Shown: positions 7,533-16,013 of the stretch, in pieces
Numbering within the stretch: position 1 is the first letter of the stretch
Layout of the letters: each line of letters opens with the position of its first letter
Assembly: GCA_004297825.1 (NCBI GenBank)
Contig: SCSX01000018.1
Span: forward strand, 30,229 to 94,228
Reading direction: 5' to 3'
Origin: Spirochaetota bacterium
Lineage (GTDB): Bacteria > Spirochaetota > UBA4802 > UBA5368
DNA: 64,000 nt
Notes under the pieces: model-generated
What the model was told of the DNA's origin: nothing
What the model saw: only the letters and a program-made list of their open reading frames with translations
The model's database searches: none
Program-made: the position numbers and the translations under genes

Positions 7533-7898
7533 ATGGCACGAGCAACGCGACAAATCGAGGATAACCTCGTCAACAGCATAATTGGAGAGGGATCGGAATT
7601 CAAGGGTGAATTCATGATCAATGGACTTCTGCGCATCGACGGCAGGTTTAAGGGAACGCTGGAAACCGACGGCAAGGTTCTTATCGGCCAGAACGGCGAG
7701 GCGACCACGGATATCAAGGCCAGGGTGGTGGTGATCGGGGGCACGGTAAGGGGAAACATTTTCGCGTCCGAGAGGGTCATTATGCTTTCGACGGGACGAA
7801 TGCATGGAAATGTAATCACACCCAGCCTCGTGATGGAAGACGGGGTGATTTTCGACGGAAATTGCATAATCAATAAAGCCCAGGAGGTTCGATCGTAA
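7533..7898 (+). CDS. Bactofilin
   Basis: 121 residues, the usual size for bactofilins (DUF583/CcmA family), which polymerise into filaments without nucleotide and scaffold cell-shape or envelope machinery. The core (about 18-110) is a right-handed beta-helix made of short repeats rich in G and hydrophobics, e.g. FMINGLLRIDGRFKGTLETD and VVVIGGTVRGNIFASERV. The N-terminal 15 residues and short C-terminal tail are polar. The next gene (YaaR-like) follows on the same strand after 26 bases, so both may be co-expressed. In spirochaetes bactofilins affect cell helicity; that link here is inference. Confidence 0.9.
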   Translation: MARATRQIEDNLVNSIIGEGSEFKGEFMINGLLRIDGRFKGTLETDGKVLIGQNGEATTDIKARVVVIGGTVRGNIFASERVIMLSTGRMHGNVITPSLVMEDGVIFDGNCIINKAQEVRS

Positions 7899-7924
7899 GA
7901 AGCCGCGCACGATCGACGGACTAA

Positions 7925-8377
7925 ATGGGGATAATAGAAAAAACCCTGAGTGACCTCAACCGTGAAGAGAAGCTTAAAATAAAGGGCAAAAAGCGCGCCC
8001 ATGCGGGGCGCGCGACCTCGGGGGCGTTCGCCCACGCTCTCGACTCGTCTCTCAGCTTCGAGTTCCAGGGGAGCATAGACGAACTGATGGAAGATCTCCG
8101 GGATCAGGAAAAAAAATTCCTGGACAGCCAGACCAGTTACGAGCTTCAGCGTTACAAGGCGCTTGTGCAAAAAATATTAAAATCGATACTTGAAGACGGT
8201 TTTAAAACCACCACGCTGAAACGCCCTCGCAGAAATAAAGCGGATTTCACCGTGATCGAAAAGATCAACGTCCGGCTGCTGGAGATGACCGGCGCAATAA
8301 CGCGCGGGAACAAGGCATTCAACCTGCTCAAGTCAATCGAGGAAATACGCGGCCTGCTGCTGGACCTCGCCTACTAG
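7925..8377 (+). CDS. YaaR family protein (DUF327)
   Basis: 150 residues, mostly helical. The family pattern is seen in LDSQTSYELQRYKALVQKIL (about 75-94) and in the C-terminal IEEIRGLLLDLAY. The N-terminal 35 residues are basic and probably disordered. The molecular role of the family is not established. Its last 4 bases overlap the end of the convergent pth gene. Confidence 0.8.
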   Translation: MGIIEKTLSDLNREEKLKIKGKKRAHAGRATSGAFAHALDSSLSFEFQGSIDELMEDLRDQEKKFLDSQTSYELQRYKALVQKILKSILEDGFKTTTLKRPRRNKADFTVIEKINVRLLEMTGAITRGNKAFNLLKSIEEIRGLLLDLAY

Positions 8378-8988
8378 CGTCGAATGCGAAGTTTGCGTAT
8401 TTTCCTCTTCTCGACTTTAGGCGCCCCCCCGGGGTTGTACTTATTCTGAACCTCTTCGATACTCGTGGTGATGAGCATCTTCACCACCTTTTCAGCCTTG
8501 TTCAGCACATCGATGAGGATAAGGTTTTCCTCGTCCGTAAAATCTTGAAGAAGATATTCCTCCATGGTGACGCCCTTCGGAGGAGTGCCGATCCCCACCC
8601 TGATTTTCGCGAACTTATCGGATTTAAGCGCCTTGGCTATGGAATGTACGCCGGGATGCGTGAGCGCGGAATACAGGTAATCGATCCTGAGTTCGCCGAT
8701 TGAAAGCGCGGAGTCTTCCACGATACACATGATGTCCGCCACGCTGATCCTCAAGAAAGACGCAATGTACAGGACCGATTCGCCCGTGAGATTCACAAAG
8801 GTCTGCGGTTTCAGCAGCACCACATCGGCATCGCGTATCTTGCCGCGTCCAATGAGCGATTTTTTCTTCTTGATCTTTACTTCTATATTCTCATTGTTGC
8901 CTATAATATCGATAACCTTGAAGCCGATATTCTGGCGGTTATTCAAGAATCGCTCGCCCGGATTCCCGAAACCAACTATTAGTTTCAA
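8374..8988 (-). CDS. pth: Peptidyl-tRNA hydrolase homologue with altered active site
   Basis: 204 residues, Pth fold. Visible are VGFGNPG (N9), KPQTFVNLTGE (N66) and IVEDSAL (D92), matching E. coli N10, N68 and D93. The catalytic His of the canonical RHNIGF is Gln here (RQNIGF, Q19), and the His-Asn pair of the GGHNG motif reads THPGVH (H111, P112). Normal Pth releases peptides from drop-off peptidyl-tRNA; with the general base missing, this copy may be weak or inactive. The start is TTG at 8988 with AGGGG upstream. It is last in the ispE-glmU-prs-rplY operon, the usual pth position. A basic tail (KVEKRKIRKLRIRR) is extra. Confidence 0.85.
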   Translation of the reverse strand: MKLIVGFGNPGERFLNNRQNIGFKVIDIIGNNENIEVKIKKKKSLIGRGKIRDADVVLLKPQTFVNLTGESVLYIASFLRISVADIMCIVEDSALSIGELRIDYLYSALTHPGVHSIAKALKSDKFAKIRVGIGTPPKGVTMEEYLLQDFTDEENLILIDVLNKAEKVVKMLITTSIEEVQNKYNPGGAPKVEKRKIRKLRIRR

Positions 8989-9026
8989 ATACTTCTACCC
9001 CTTGTACGGATGATGGCCGGGAAGCA

Positions 9027-9659
9027 TCACTCCTCGGCCTTTTCCTTCGGTTCGGCGGCAACCGCTTCTTCAACTGCGGCTTCTGCCGGCACTTCTTCCT
9101 TCACAGCCTTGGGCACGAGCACCGTGACGACCGCCCGGTCACCGTCTGCGAGGAATTTCATCGACCCGGTAACAGGGAGGTCCCTGACATGAATAGAGTG
9201 CGCGAGATCGAGGTCGGTTACATCTATTTCGATTTTTTCCGGGAGTTCCGTGGGCAGACACTCGATTTCGAGCTCCCTTTCGAGAACTTCCATTATGCCG
9301 CCCAGGCGCTCGCCCTTTGAGGTACCCTTGATGATCACGGGCACCACCGTGTGCAGTTTCTCGCCGGTCGTCACCTTGTAGAAATCAAGATGCAGCACCC
9401 TGCCGCTCACCGGATCCAGCTGGTAATCCTTTATGATCACATTTTGTCCGGGGGTCCCTTCGAAGTCCATGTTTATAAGTACGCTTTCCGGTACCTGCCC
9501 GCGGAAAAGCCTTGAGAATTCATGCTCGGAAACCTGCAAGGCTTCTGCTTTCCCGTGGGAATACATCACCGCCGGTATATATCCTTTGCTCCTGATCCTG
9601 TTACACTCGTTTTTCCCGGTTGCGGTCCTGGATTGTGCTTTGAGATTGTGTGTTTTCAT
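9027..9659 (-). CDS. rplY: 50S ribosomal protein L25 (general stress protein Ctc)
   Basis: 210 residues, the long two-domain TL5/Ctc form. The N-terminal 5S rRNA-binding domain (1-95) contains RIRSKGYIPAVMYSHGKAE and ends in DPVSGRVLHLDFYKV. The C-terminal beta domain (96-185) includes a conserved PVIIKGTSKGERLGGIMEVL. The tail is Ala/Glu-rich (AEAAVEEAVAAEPKEKAEE). It lies between prs and pth on the same strand, a widely conserved order. Confidence 0.95.
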   Translation of the reverse strand: MKTHNLKAQSRTATGKNECNRIRSKGYIPAVMYSHGKAEALQVSEHEFSRLFRGQVPESVLINMDFEGTPGQNVIIKDYQLDPVSGRVLHLDFYKVTTGEKLHTVVPVIIKGTSKGERLGGIMEVLERELEIECLPTELPEKIEIDVTDLDLAHSIHVRDLPVTGSMKFLADGDRAVVTVLVPKAVKEEVPAEAAVEEAVAAEPKEKAEE

Positions 9660-9717
9660 GGTTGCCTCACATCCGTGCTGGTTATTATGCCGTTCACTGT
9701 CAGCATTTGATCATTCA

Positions 9718-10656
9718 CTATATGAACAGGGAACTCACCGATTCCCCGTTATGAATCCTTCGTATCGCTTCCCCGAACAGCGGGGCTATTGAGAGTACCG
9801 TCATGTTGTCCATACGCTTGTTCCCAAGGATGGGGATAGTATTGGTGACGACAATCTCCTTGAAACCCGCGTTTTTCAACTTTACCGGCGCGTCCGCCGA
9901 AAGCACCGCATGGGTCGACGCGCAATAAATATCCTTCGCGCCGCTGTCCTTCAAGGCGTGAGCAGCCTCGGAGATAGATCCTGCCGTATCGATCATATCG
10001 TCCACGATGATGCAATTTTTGCCCTTCACGTCGCCAATCACATTCATAACCTCGCAGACGTTGGCTTCGGGTCTGCGCTTGTCTATAATCGCGAGGCTGG
10101 CCTTTAATCTCTTCGCTATGAATCGCGCCCTTACCACCCCCCCCGTGTCCGGGGAGACAACGACCCGGTTGTCAATTTCAAGGGAATTTAAATAATCGAT
10201 CACGATCGGGGACGCCATGAGATTGTCCACGGGTATATCGAAAAAACCCTGAATCTGGTCCGAATGGAGCTCCATGGTTAAAATGCGCTTCACATTCGTG
10301 GCCTGGAGGATGTTCGCCACGACCTTCGCGGATATGGGAACCCTGGGCTCCACCTTCCTGTCCTGCCGCGCATATCCAAAATAGGGTATTACGGCGGTAA
10401 TGCGCTTCGCCGATGCGCGGAAGGCCGCATCAATGAGCAACAGCAGCTCCATGAGATGATCGTTCGCCGGATTACTCGTCCCCTGAACAATGAAAAGGTC
10501 GACCTCGCGGATGTTTTCCCCGATCTTGACCGATATTTCACCGTCCCTGAACTTCTTGAGCTCCACCTCGGCGAGCTTAATACCGAGGTAACTTGCGATT
10601 TCCTCGGCGAGTTGCGTATTGGACGATCCGGATATTATTTTCATGGATCCTGTCAT
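9718..10656 (-). CDS. prs: Ribose-phosphate pyrophosphokinase
   Basis: 312 residues, full length. Makes PRPP from ribose-5-phosphate and ATP for nucleotide, His and Trp synthesis. Visible are the N-terminal KIISGSSNTQLAEEIASYLG, the ATP-binding YFGYARQDRK, the catalytic flexible-loop region VVSPDTGGVVRARF, and the PRPP-binding IIVDDMIDTAGSI. The ATG at 10656 is used; an ATG four codons later (10644) preceded by AGGA is also possible. Four bases separate it from the upstream glmU stop. Confidence 0.97.
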   Translation of the reverse strand: MTGSMKIISGSSNTQLAEEIASYLGIKLAEVELKKFRDGEISVKIGENIREVDLFIVQGTSNPANDHLMELLLLIDAAFRASAKRITAVIPYFGYARQDRKVEPRVPISAKVVANILQATNVKRILTMELHSDQIQGFFDIPVDNLMASPIVIDYLNSLEIDNRVVVSPDTGGVVRARFIAKRLKASLAIIDKRRPEANVCEVMNVIGDVKGKNCIIVDDMIDTAGSISEAAHALKDSGAKDIYCASTHAVLSADAPVKLKNAGFKEIVVTNTIPILGNKRMDNMTVLSIAPLFGEAIRRIHNGESVSSLFI

Positions 10657-10660
10657 GGTT

Positions 10661-11404
10661 CTATTTTATTTCCGCGCCTTTCCTGGACTCGATACGAGCC
10701 TCGAGCACTTTGAGATCCTCGGTAGAATTAATACCGCTTCCCTCGATTGGATCCGCCAGCATCATGGCCCTCGTCTTGAATCCAGACGATCGTATATAAT
10801 TAAACACGTCAGGCAGGTAATACTCACCCTGCGCATTGTTCGTGGTTATTGTCTTTAGTCCCGGAAAAAGAAACTCGGAATGGAATACATACGTTCCCGT
10901 GTTCACCTCGCGTATCCGTTTCTCCTCTTCCCCGGCGTCCTTTTCCTCGACAATCCTGACCAGCGTGCCGTCCGGTTCCTTTAGAATCCGCCCGTACCCG
11001 AAGGGATCGGGCGGTGTCATTGAAAGCACGCATGCCTTCACGCCAGGCTCTCGCGCGGCGATTACCATCTCACGCACGGTCTTCGGGCTTATCAGGGGAA
11101 CGTCGCCGCACGCGATCACGACCAGGCCCCGGTAATCCGCGAGAAGGGGTTCGGCCTGCATAACCGCGTGCCCCGTCCCCTTCTGTTCATGCTGCCACAC
11201 GACGCGCACCCCTTCACCCGCGGCGCGCGCCACTTCATCGCCGCGGTAGCCCACCACGGTGATGATATCGTCTATCCCCGCCTCCCTCAAACTGCGTATT
11301 ACGTGGACGAGCAGGGGAATTCCGCCCAAGGGATGAAGCACCTTGGGAAGGTCCGATTTCATGCGGACCCCTTTGCCCGCAGCCAGAATTACCGCCTTTG
11401 TCAT
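10661..11404 (-). CDS. glmU: N-acetylglucosamine-1-phosphate uridylyltransferase (GlmU N-terminal half only)
   Basis: 247 residues of nucleotidyltransferase fold: VILAAGKGVRMKSDLPKVLH (NTP-binding loop), QKGTGHAVMQA, CGDVPLI, EKDA, and NTGTYVF followed by GEYYLPDV. It forms UDP-GlcNAc from GlcNAc-1-phosphate and UTP for peptidoglycan and LPS. Standard bifunctional GlmU is about 450 residues with a left-handed beta-helix acetyltransferase domain; that domain is absent and the frame closes normally before prs. A separate acetyltransferase would have to supply GlcNAc-1-phosphate. Such N-domain-only forms occur in other bacteria. The gene follows tRNA-Gln on the same strand. Confidence 0.88.
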   Translation of the reverse strand: MTKAVILAAGKGVRMKSDLPKVLHPLGGIPLLVHVIRSLREAGIDDIITVVGYRGDEVARAAGEGVRVVWQHEQKGTGHAVMQAEPLLADYRGLVVIACGDVPLISPKTVREMVIAAREPGVKACVLSMTPPDPFGYGRILKEPDGTLVRIVEEKDAGEEEKRIREVNTGTYVFHSEFLFPGLKTITTNNAQGEYYLPDVFNYIRSSGFKTRAMMLADPIEGSGINSTEDLKVLEARIESRKGAEIK

Positions 11405-11431
11405 GGATACGGCCCAGTTCCTTGTAACGTG

Positions 11432-11503
11432 CTGAGGCGCAAGGATTCGAACCTTGGGATGCCGGGACCAAAACCCGGTGCCTTACCGCTTGGCTACGCC
11501 TCA
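11432..11503 (-). tRNA. tRNA-Gln (UUG)
   Basis: A 72-base cloverleaf on the minus strand. The acceptor stem is TGAGGCG/CGCCTCA with the weak U1-A72 pair typical of tRNA-Gln. The D arm is GCC-AAGCGGTAA-GGC, the anticodon arm is CCGGG-TTTTGGT-CCCGG with anticodon TTG, and the T arm is CAAGG-TTCGAAT-CCTTG. The discriminator is G; CCA is not encoded. It sits between ispE and glmU in the same orientation. Confidence 0.95.
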
Positions 11504-11539
11504 AAGTAAAAAAATAATAGTATAAAAAGTGCATACTGT

Positions 11540-12442
11540 CTACATAAAATCGCAGGTATGGGCCCACGCGCCCCGTGATCGCACCGCATCCGCCGATTCC
11601 GCTGCCCGCTCGCGGGAGGTAAATAAACCAAAGACCGCCGAACCCGAACCGGTCATCGCCGCATGGACCGCGCCTCCGTGCAATAGTGCGGACTTTAGCT
11701 CCCCGATCGTTGGGTTGTCCCTGACTACAAGCGGCTCGAAATCGTTTTGCAGTAAATCGAAATTATCAATTTCAAGGTCCTGCCGGCACAGTCTCGCAAG
11801 CTCGTTGCGCTTCCGTTCAATATAACCCGGGGTTCTCATTGATTCCGTGGTCCGCCCAAGCCCCCGGTATGCCGCGGCTGTATTCACATGGGTTCCGTCG
11901 AAACCGATTACGACCGCGAAGCCTAGGTTGCACTTGACCGGGCTTATCCGTTCTCCGATTCCCTCACAGAACGCGGCGCCCCCAGTCATGCAGAAGGGTA
12001 TATCGGCACCCAGGCCGGCCCCAAGCCCGAGGAGCTCTTCCGTGGAAAACGCGCGATACAAGTCGTTTAAAGCGGTAAACACCGCCGCAGCGTCGCTGCT
12101 TCCTCCCCCCAGACCTGCTCCTGCCGGGATATTCTTTTCGATCTCGACCTCGATCCCCCCGGACAGTCCGGCCCTTTCACAATAGATTCGGGCGGCCCTG
12201 GTTATCAGATTGTCCCCCGCCGGTGTTTTTTCGATTACCCGGGCGAACGATCCGCCTGTAACCCTCAGCCCGACTTCGAGCGAAACCGGTGAACGCCAGT
12301 ACAGATTGCATCTCAGTTTTAAAAGATCGCTTAATCCCACCCTGGTCATCAGGCTGAAAATATTGTGGTATCCGTCAGGACGCCTGTTGAGCACCTCGAG
12401 ATGCAGATTAATCTTCGCGTGGGCTCGTGTTTCGATTTCCAA
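11540..12442 (-). CDS. ispE: 4-diphosphocytidyl-2-C-methyl-D-erythritol kinase
   Basis: 300 residues, GHMP kinase of the MEP isoprenoid pathway; it phosphorylates CDP-methylerythritol. N-terminal AHAKINLHLEVLNRRPDGYH (substrate-binding Lys), the ATP loop NIPAGAGLGGGSSDAAAV and the C-terminal AAMTGSGSAVFGLF are all present. The start is TTG at 12442 (AGGTG about 10 bases upstream); no nearby ATG gives the conserved N-terminus. First gene of the operon that runs through tRNA-Gln, glmU, prs, rplY and pth. Confidence 0.95.
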   Translation of the reverse strand: MEIETRAHAKINLHLEVLNRRPDGYHNIFSLMTRVGLSDLLKLRCNLYWRSPVSLEVGLRVTGGSFARVIEKTPAGDNLITRAARIYCERAGLSGGIEVEIEKNIPAGAGLGGGSSDAAAVFTALNDLYRAFSTEELLGLGAGLGADIPFCMTGGAAFCEGIGERISPVKCNLGFAVVIGFDGTHVNTAAAYRGLGRTTESMRTPGYIERKRNELARLCRQDLEIDNFDLLQNDFEPLVVRDNPTIGELKSALLHGGAVHAAMTGSGSAVFGLFTSRERAAESADAVRSRGAWAHTCDFM

Positions 12443-12702
12443 GGGTTTGGGAGCACCTGGTAAAAGTAGGTGGCAAAGGTAGTATAGCCGGGTATTTGTG
12501 TCAAGTTTTTTATTGCCATCACTTAGCCCCGCTATGCGTACACTACCCGTGCGGATTTGGGGAAAGCGGCTATATTTGGCTTGAAATAAAAGAAGACCGG
12601 CCTACACTTATCAGGCCCGCGGGACTCGAAAAGAACACCCCGCCGGGTAAAAGCGCGTTTCGAGAAGCAGCACCATAATTAAGATCCGCGGAGAATCGGC
12701 TC

Positions 12703-14874
12703 GTGAACTTAACTTACCTGGAAGTGAGCGCCTGTGCGGCGGCAATCGCCACCGCCCTGTATGTATTCATCATCAATATATTCTTCAGAAGAAACCGCTA
12801 CGCGGAGAATTACCTGGTGAGCGCTATGGCGTTCATTTCGCTGCCCATGTTCGGAATCATGGCCTACCTCCTTCTCGATCCGCAATGGCCTTATGCCACC
12901 GATGCGGCTCGGGTCTATTTCGCCCTTGTCGCGCTTCAAAGCCATCTGTACATGCACTACGCACAGGTAGTTCCCCGATGGGAAAAGCGATCACCCCTAT
13001 GGCTGATGCTCACGACCGCCCTGCCGGGAAGCGCACTCTTCGTGATCACCGCGGCGACACCCTACACGATCCTTGCCGCGCTCTATTCAGACGGGTCCTG
13101 GACTTTCGTCTTCGGCGAGTACTATGCGGCGTACATTGCGGTTTTCTCTTTCAACCTGCTCATTTGTACCGTTATTATAAACTACAAGCACCGCGTGCTC
13201 GAAAACGATTCGTTCCGGATCCAGTTGTTTTTCAGGTCCCTGGGGGAAAACATAGGGGCCGCGATCTCCGTAGGCGGATTTATTGTGCTTCCCTACTTTT
13301 TCGCGATCCACCGATACCAGGCGATTGCGCTCGCTACGGGCGGCATTATACTGCTGGTTATAAGTAACTATGCGATTTCGGAAGAACGCCTCCTGGACTT
13401 CAAGAAATTTTATTTCAGGGTATTGTACCGAATTGTGGTGTTTCTTGTCCTTTTTGTCCCGGCGTATTTCCTTATAGCCCTGGGATTCGATTCCTCGCAG
13501 GAGTCGCAGGGCGTTCCTGCGGTGGCGACGGCGTTTGCGATATTCATCTACTTTTTCCTGTTCTATCGATTCGGCGCCCCGATGATCGAACAGTTCGCGC
13601 GGTTCCGGTATATTCAGTTCGAAAGAAACGTGAACGAATTCTTCCAGGGGATCAGCAGCGTATCCGATACGAAGGATCAGGCCGGTTACTGGGATATGTT
13701 TTTCGGCAGCACCATCGACGCGCTGCACACGCGGTTCGGGATCGAAAACGCGGCATTTTTCATGCACAGGACAAGGGATCAGAGTTATCTTTTTAACTAC
13801 GGATTCGGGGATGAGATCGGCCTGAGGGCGATCGATGAAAACAGCGACCTGGTGCGCTGTATGGATTCTTTCCCGGGGCTGCTCGAGAAATCGCTGCTTT
13901 TTACCGACGATCGCCTCTCGGGATACCGGTCGGCGCTGCGCACATTCTTTAACGAGAATAATATCCAGGTGGCGCTTCCCTTCTATAATATCGAGAAACA
14001 GATTATCGGAATACTGATGCTGGGCTCGCTTGCCGGCAGGAAACCGTATTCAATGGACCTCCTGGGCGTGCTCGATCTCTACCGCATCCATTTCGAGGTA
14101 TCCCTGGCAAATTCAATTTTTCTCGAGGACATCAAGGAATCCAAAATTGCCGAGCACGACCGTCTCGTGATCCAGAGCGCAAAGGCGAAGATCATGCCCA
14201 AGTCCATGCAGCAGATAGAGGGACTGCGCATGAGTTCGCTGTTCCTCAACAACTCCGATTTCAGTACCGACTTTTTTGATTCCACGATCGTGAAACAGGA
14301 CAAGGTCGGCCTTTTCATGGGGACGACCGCGAACGCCGGCATTCATTCCCTCACCGTCGCGCTGCAGCTTTTCAGCGTCCTGCACGCGCACGCGGGCGCG
14401 AATGAATCTCCCGAAAAAATAATGAACCTTTTAAACTGGGTAGTCACCACCTCGCGCTTCTCCGACACGTACGCGCCCTGCTATTACATGATCTACAACG
14501 CAAGTTCCAGGATGCTGAGCTTCTCGAACGCCGCGATGAAACCGCTTACGCTTTTCGACTACGAGCATGAAACCTATACCGAGCTCGACACCAAGGGAAT
14601 TCCCATAGGGCTCGATCGTAATTTCATCTACGAATCCAAGACCATGCATGTTTCCCCCGGTTCAACGGGGATCATCCATACGCCGGGCCTGGAAAGCCTG
14701 CTGGATGCGCAGGGGACGTCGTATTCCGCCGGCAGGATCAAGGATATCGTCCGTCTCAACAAGAACGATTCGCCGGCGGTCCTTGTCCGCAAGGTGCTCG
14801 CCGACATCAAGCAGTTTATCGCGGGCGCCGCTCAATCCCAGGACGCGAGCCTGGTAATCTTCAGGGCCGAGTAA
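12703..14874 (+). CDS. Membrane-GAF-SpoIIE-like protein with degenerate phosphatase site
   Basis: 723 residues from a GTG with GGAG upstream. Residues 1-275 hold about eight transmembrane helices, resembling 7TM sensor input modules. Residues 310-480 look like a GAF domain (FFGSTIDALHTRFGIENAAF). The C-terminal 230 residues follow the SpoIIE/RsbU PP2C pattern, beginning VIQSAKAKIMPKSMQQIEGL. Of the four metal-binding aspartates, D523 (STD for GGD) and D714 (near QDASLVIF) remain, but the GDxSG Asp is T541 (GTTANAG) and the TDG Asp is P661 (HTPGL). Catalysis is therefore doubtful; it may sense and bind rather than dephosphorylate. Confidence 0.75.
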   Translation: MNLTYLEVSACAAAIATALYVFIINIFFRRNRYAENYLVSAMAFISLPMFGIMAYLLLDPQWPYATDAARVYFALVALQSHLYMHYAQVVPRWEKRSPLWLMLTTALPGSALFVITAATPYTILAALYSDGSWTFVFGEYYAAYIAVFSFNLLICTVIINYKHRVLENDSFRIQLFFRSLGENIGAAISVGGFIVLPYFFAIHRYQAIALATGGIILLVISNYAISEERLLDFKKFYFRVLYRIVVFLVLFVPAYFLIALGFDSSQESQGVPAVATAFAIFIYFFLFYRFGAPMIEQFARFRYIQFERNVNEFFQGISSVSDTKDQAGYWDMFFGSTIDALHTRFGIENAAFFMHRTRDQSYLFNYGFGDEIGLRAIDENSDLVRCMDSFPGLLEKSLLFTDDRLSGYRSALRTFFNENNIQVALPFYNIEKQIIGILMLGSLAGRKPYSMDLLGVLDLYRIHFEVSLANSIFLEDIKESKIAEHDRLVIQSAKAKIMPKSMQQIEGLRMSSLFLNNSDFSTDFFDSTIVKQDKVGLFMGTTANAGIHSLTVALQLFSVLHAHAGANESPEKIMNLLNWVVTTSRFSDTYAPCYYMIYNASSRMLSFSNAAMKPLTLFDYEHETYTELDTKGIPIGLDRNFIYESKTMHVSPGSTGIIHTPGLESLLDAQGTSYSAGRIKDIVRLNKNDSPAVLVRKVLADIKQFIAGAAQSQDASLVIFRAE

Positions 14875-14904
14875 AGGAGCTGGTCCGTCCCGCACGTCAA
14901 TGCC

Positions 14905-16005
14905 ATGAATATCGTTGAAACATCCGAGGGCCTGCTGGCGGCGCTCGCCCGACACCGCACCCTCCTCATCGTCATAAAGGGCTCTCCGGATCCCGACGTG
15001 ATCGCCTCGTCCTTCGCACTCAAGCACCTCGCCGCGTTCGCGGGGGTCAAGGCGCAGATATTCGCATTTTCTAAAATTTCCCTCCCGCAAAACAGCGCGA
15101 TCGTCGAAACGCTCGATATCCCGATTCTCTTTGGGCGGCCCGACCATCCCCCGGAGGGTTTTGACGCGTACGCGGTGCTCGATCACCAGTCGGCCGCGGT
15201 GGAAAAGCTTTCCGGCCGGATACCATGCGCCATCCACATCGATCATCACGAAAAAATGGACGACACGGTCGAAGCGGAGTTTACCCTTATATCGGCGAGC
15301 GCCGGGTCGGTAAGCACAATTATGGCGCTTGTGCTCAAGGCGAGGGATATCGGACTTTCGCCGGAGGAACGAACGAGATTGGCAACGGCCCTCTACCTGG
15401 GTATTCTTACCGATACGGACAATTTCCGGCACGCCGGAACACTCGAGAGCGAGGCGCTCGAATACCTGACGCCGCTTACAAACAGGCAGGTCATCGCGCG
15501 GATCGCCAATTCCCCGCTCTCGGACCAGACGCTTCGCCTGATAGAAAAGGCCTTCCTGGAAAAGGGAATGTACAGGGACTGGCTCTACGCGGGACTCGGT
15601 TTTATCGACGAATCAATAAGGGACAGTATCGCGATAGTAGCCGATTTCGTCCTCCAGCAGGAGCGCGCCGAGACGGTCATCATCTTCGCCGCGATCGACA
15701 GGAAAAACGGCCTCACCCTTGACGCGTCGTTCCGGACGAGAAACCCCAACCTGGACCTGGACATGATCATCAAGAAAATAACCCCCAACGGCGGCGGCCG
15801 CATGTACAAGGGGGCGTTCCAGATAAACCTGGACTATTTCCGCTATTGCGAGAATCGGGAGGCGCTTTGGCTTGTGCTCAGTGACGCGACCAGGGAGGCG
15901 CTCCACCGAAGCAGGGACGACATGCATTTCGCTGAATTGAAGGGATTCTACAAGCGGATACGGAGGCGGCTCCACAGGCTCTTCACGGGCAGTGAGGGCG
16001 AATAG
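14905..16005 (+). CDS. DHH-family phosphoesterase (NrnA-like)
   Basis: 366 residues. The DHH motifs are visible: motif I KGSPDPDVIASS (about 31-42, with the PDxD core but no preceding His), motif II YAVLDHQ (about 90), the DHH itself in IHIDHHE (about 112-118), and GILTDTDNF (about 172). The C-terminal DHHA1 domain shows NGGGRMYKGAF. Relatives degrade short oligoribonucleotides, pAp or cyclic dinucleotide products. The motif I variant suggests the 'PDPDAIAS' subfamily, whose substrates are less certain. A basic C-terminus (KRIRRRLHRLF) is unusual. It starts 30 bases after the SpoIIE-like gene. Confidence 0.8.
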   Translation: MNIVETSEGLLAALARHRTLLIVIKGSPDPDVIASSFALKHLAAFAGVKAQIFAFSKISLPQNSAIVETLDIPILFGRPDHPPEGFDAYAVLDHQSAAVEKLSGRIPCAIHIDHHEKMDDTVEAEFTLISASAGSVSTIMALVLKARDIGLSPEERTRLATALYLGILTDTDNFRHAGTLESEALEYLTPLTNRQVIARIANSPLSDQTLRLIEKAFLEKGMYRDWLYAGLGFIDESIRDSIAIVADFVLQQERAETVIIFAAIDRKNGLTLDASFRTRNPNLDLDMIIKKITPNGGGRMYKGAFQINLDYFRYCENREALWLVLSDATREALHRSRDDMHFAELKGFYKRIRRRLHRLFTGSEGE

Positions 16006-16013
16006 TTTCCACC

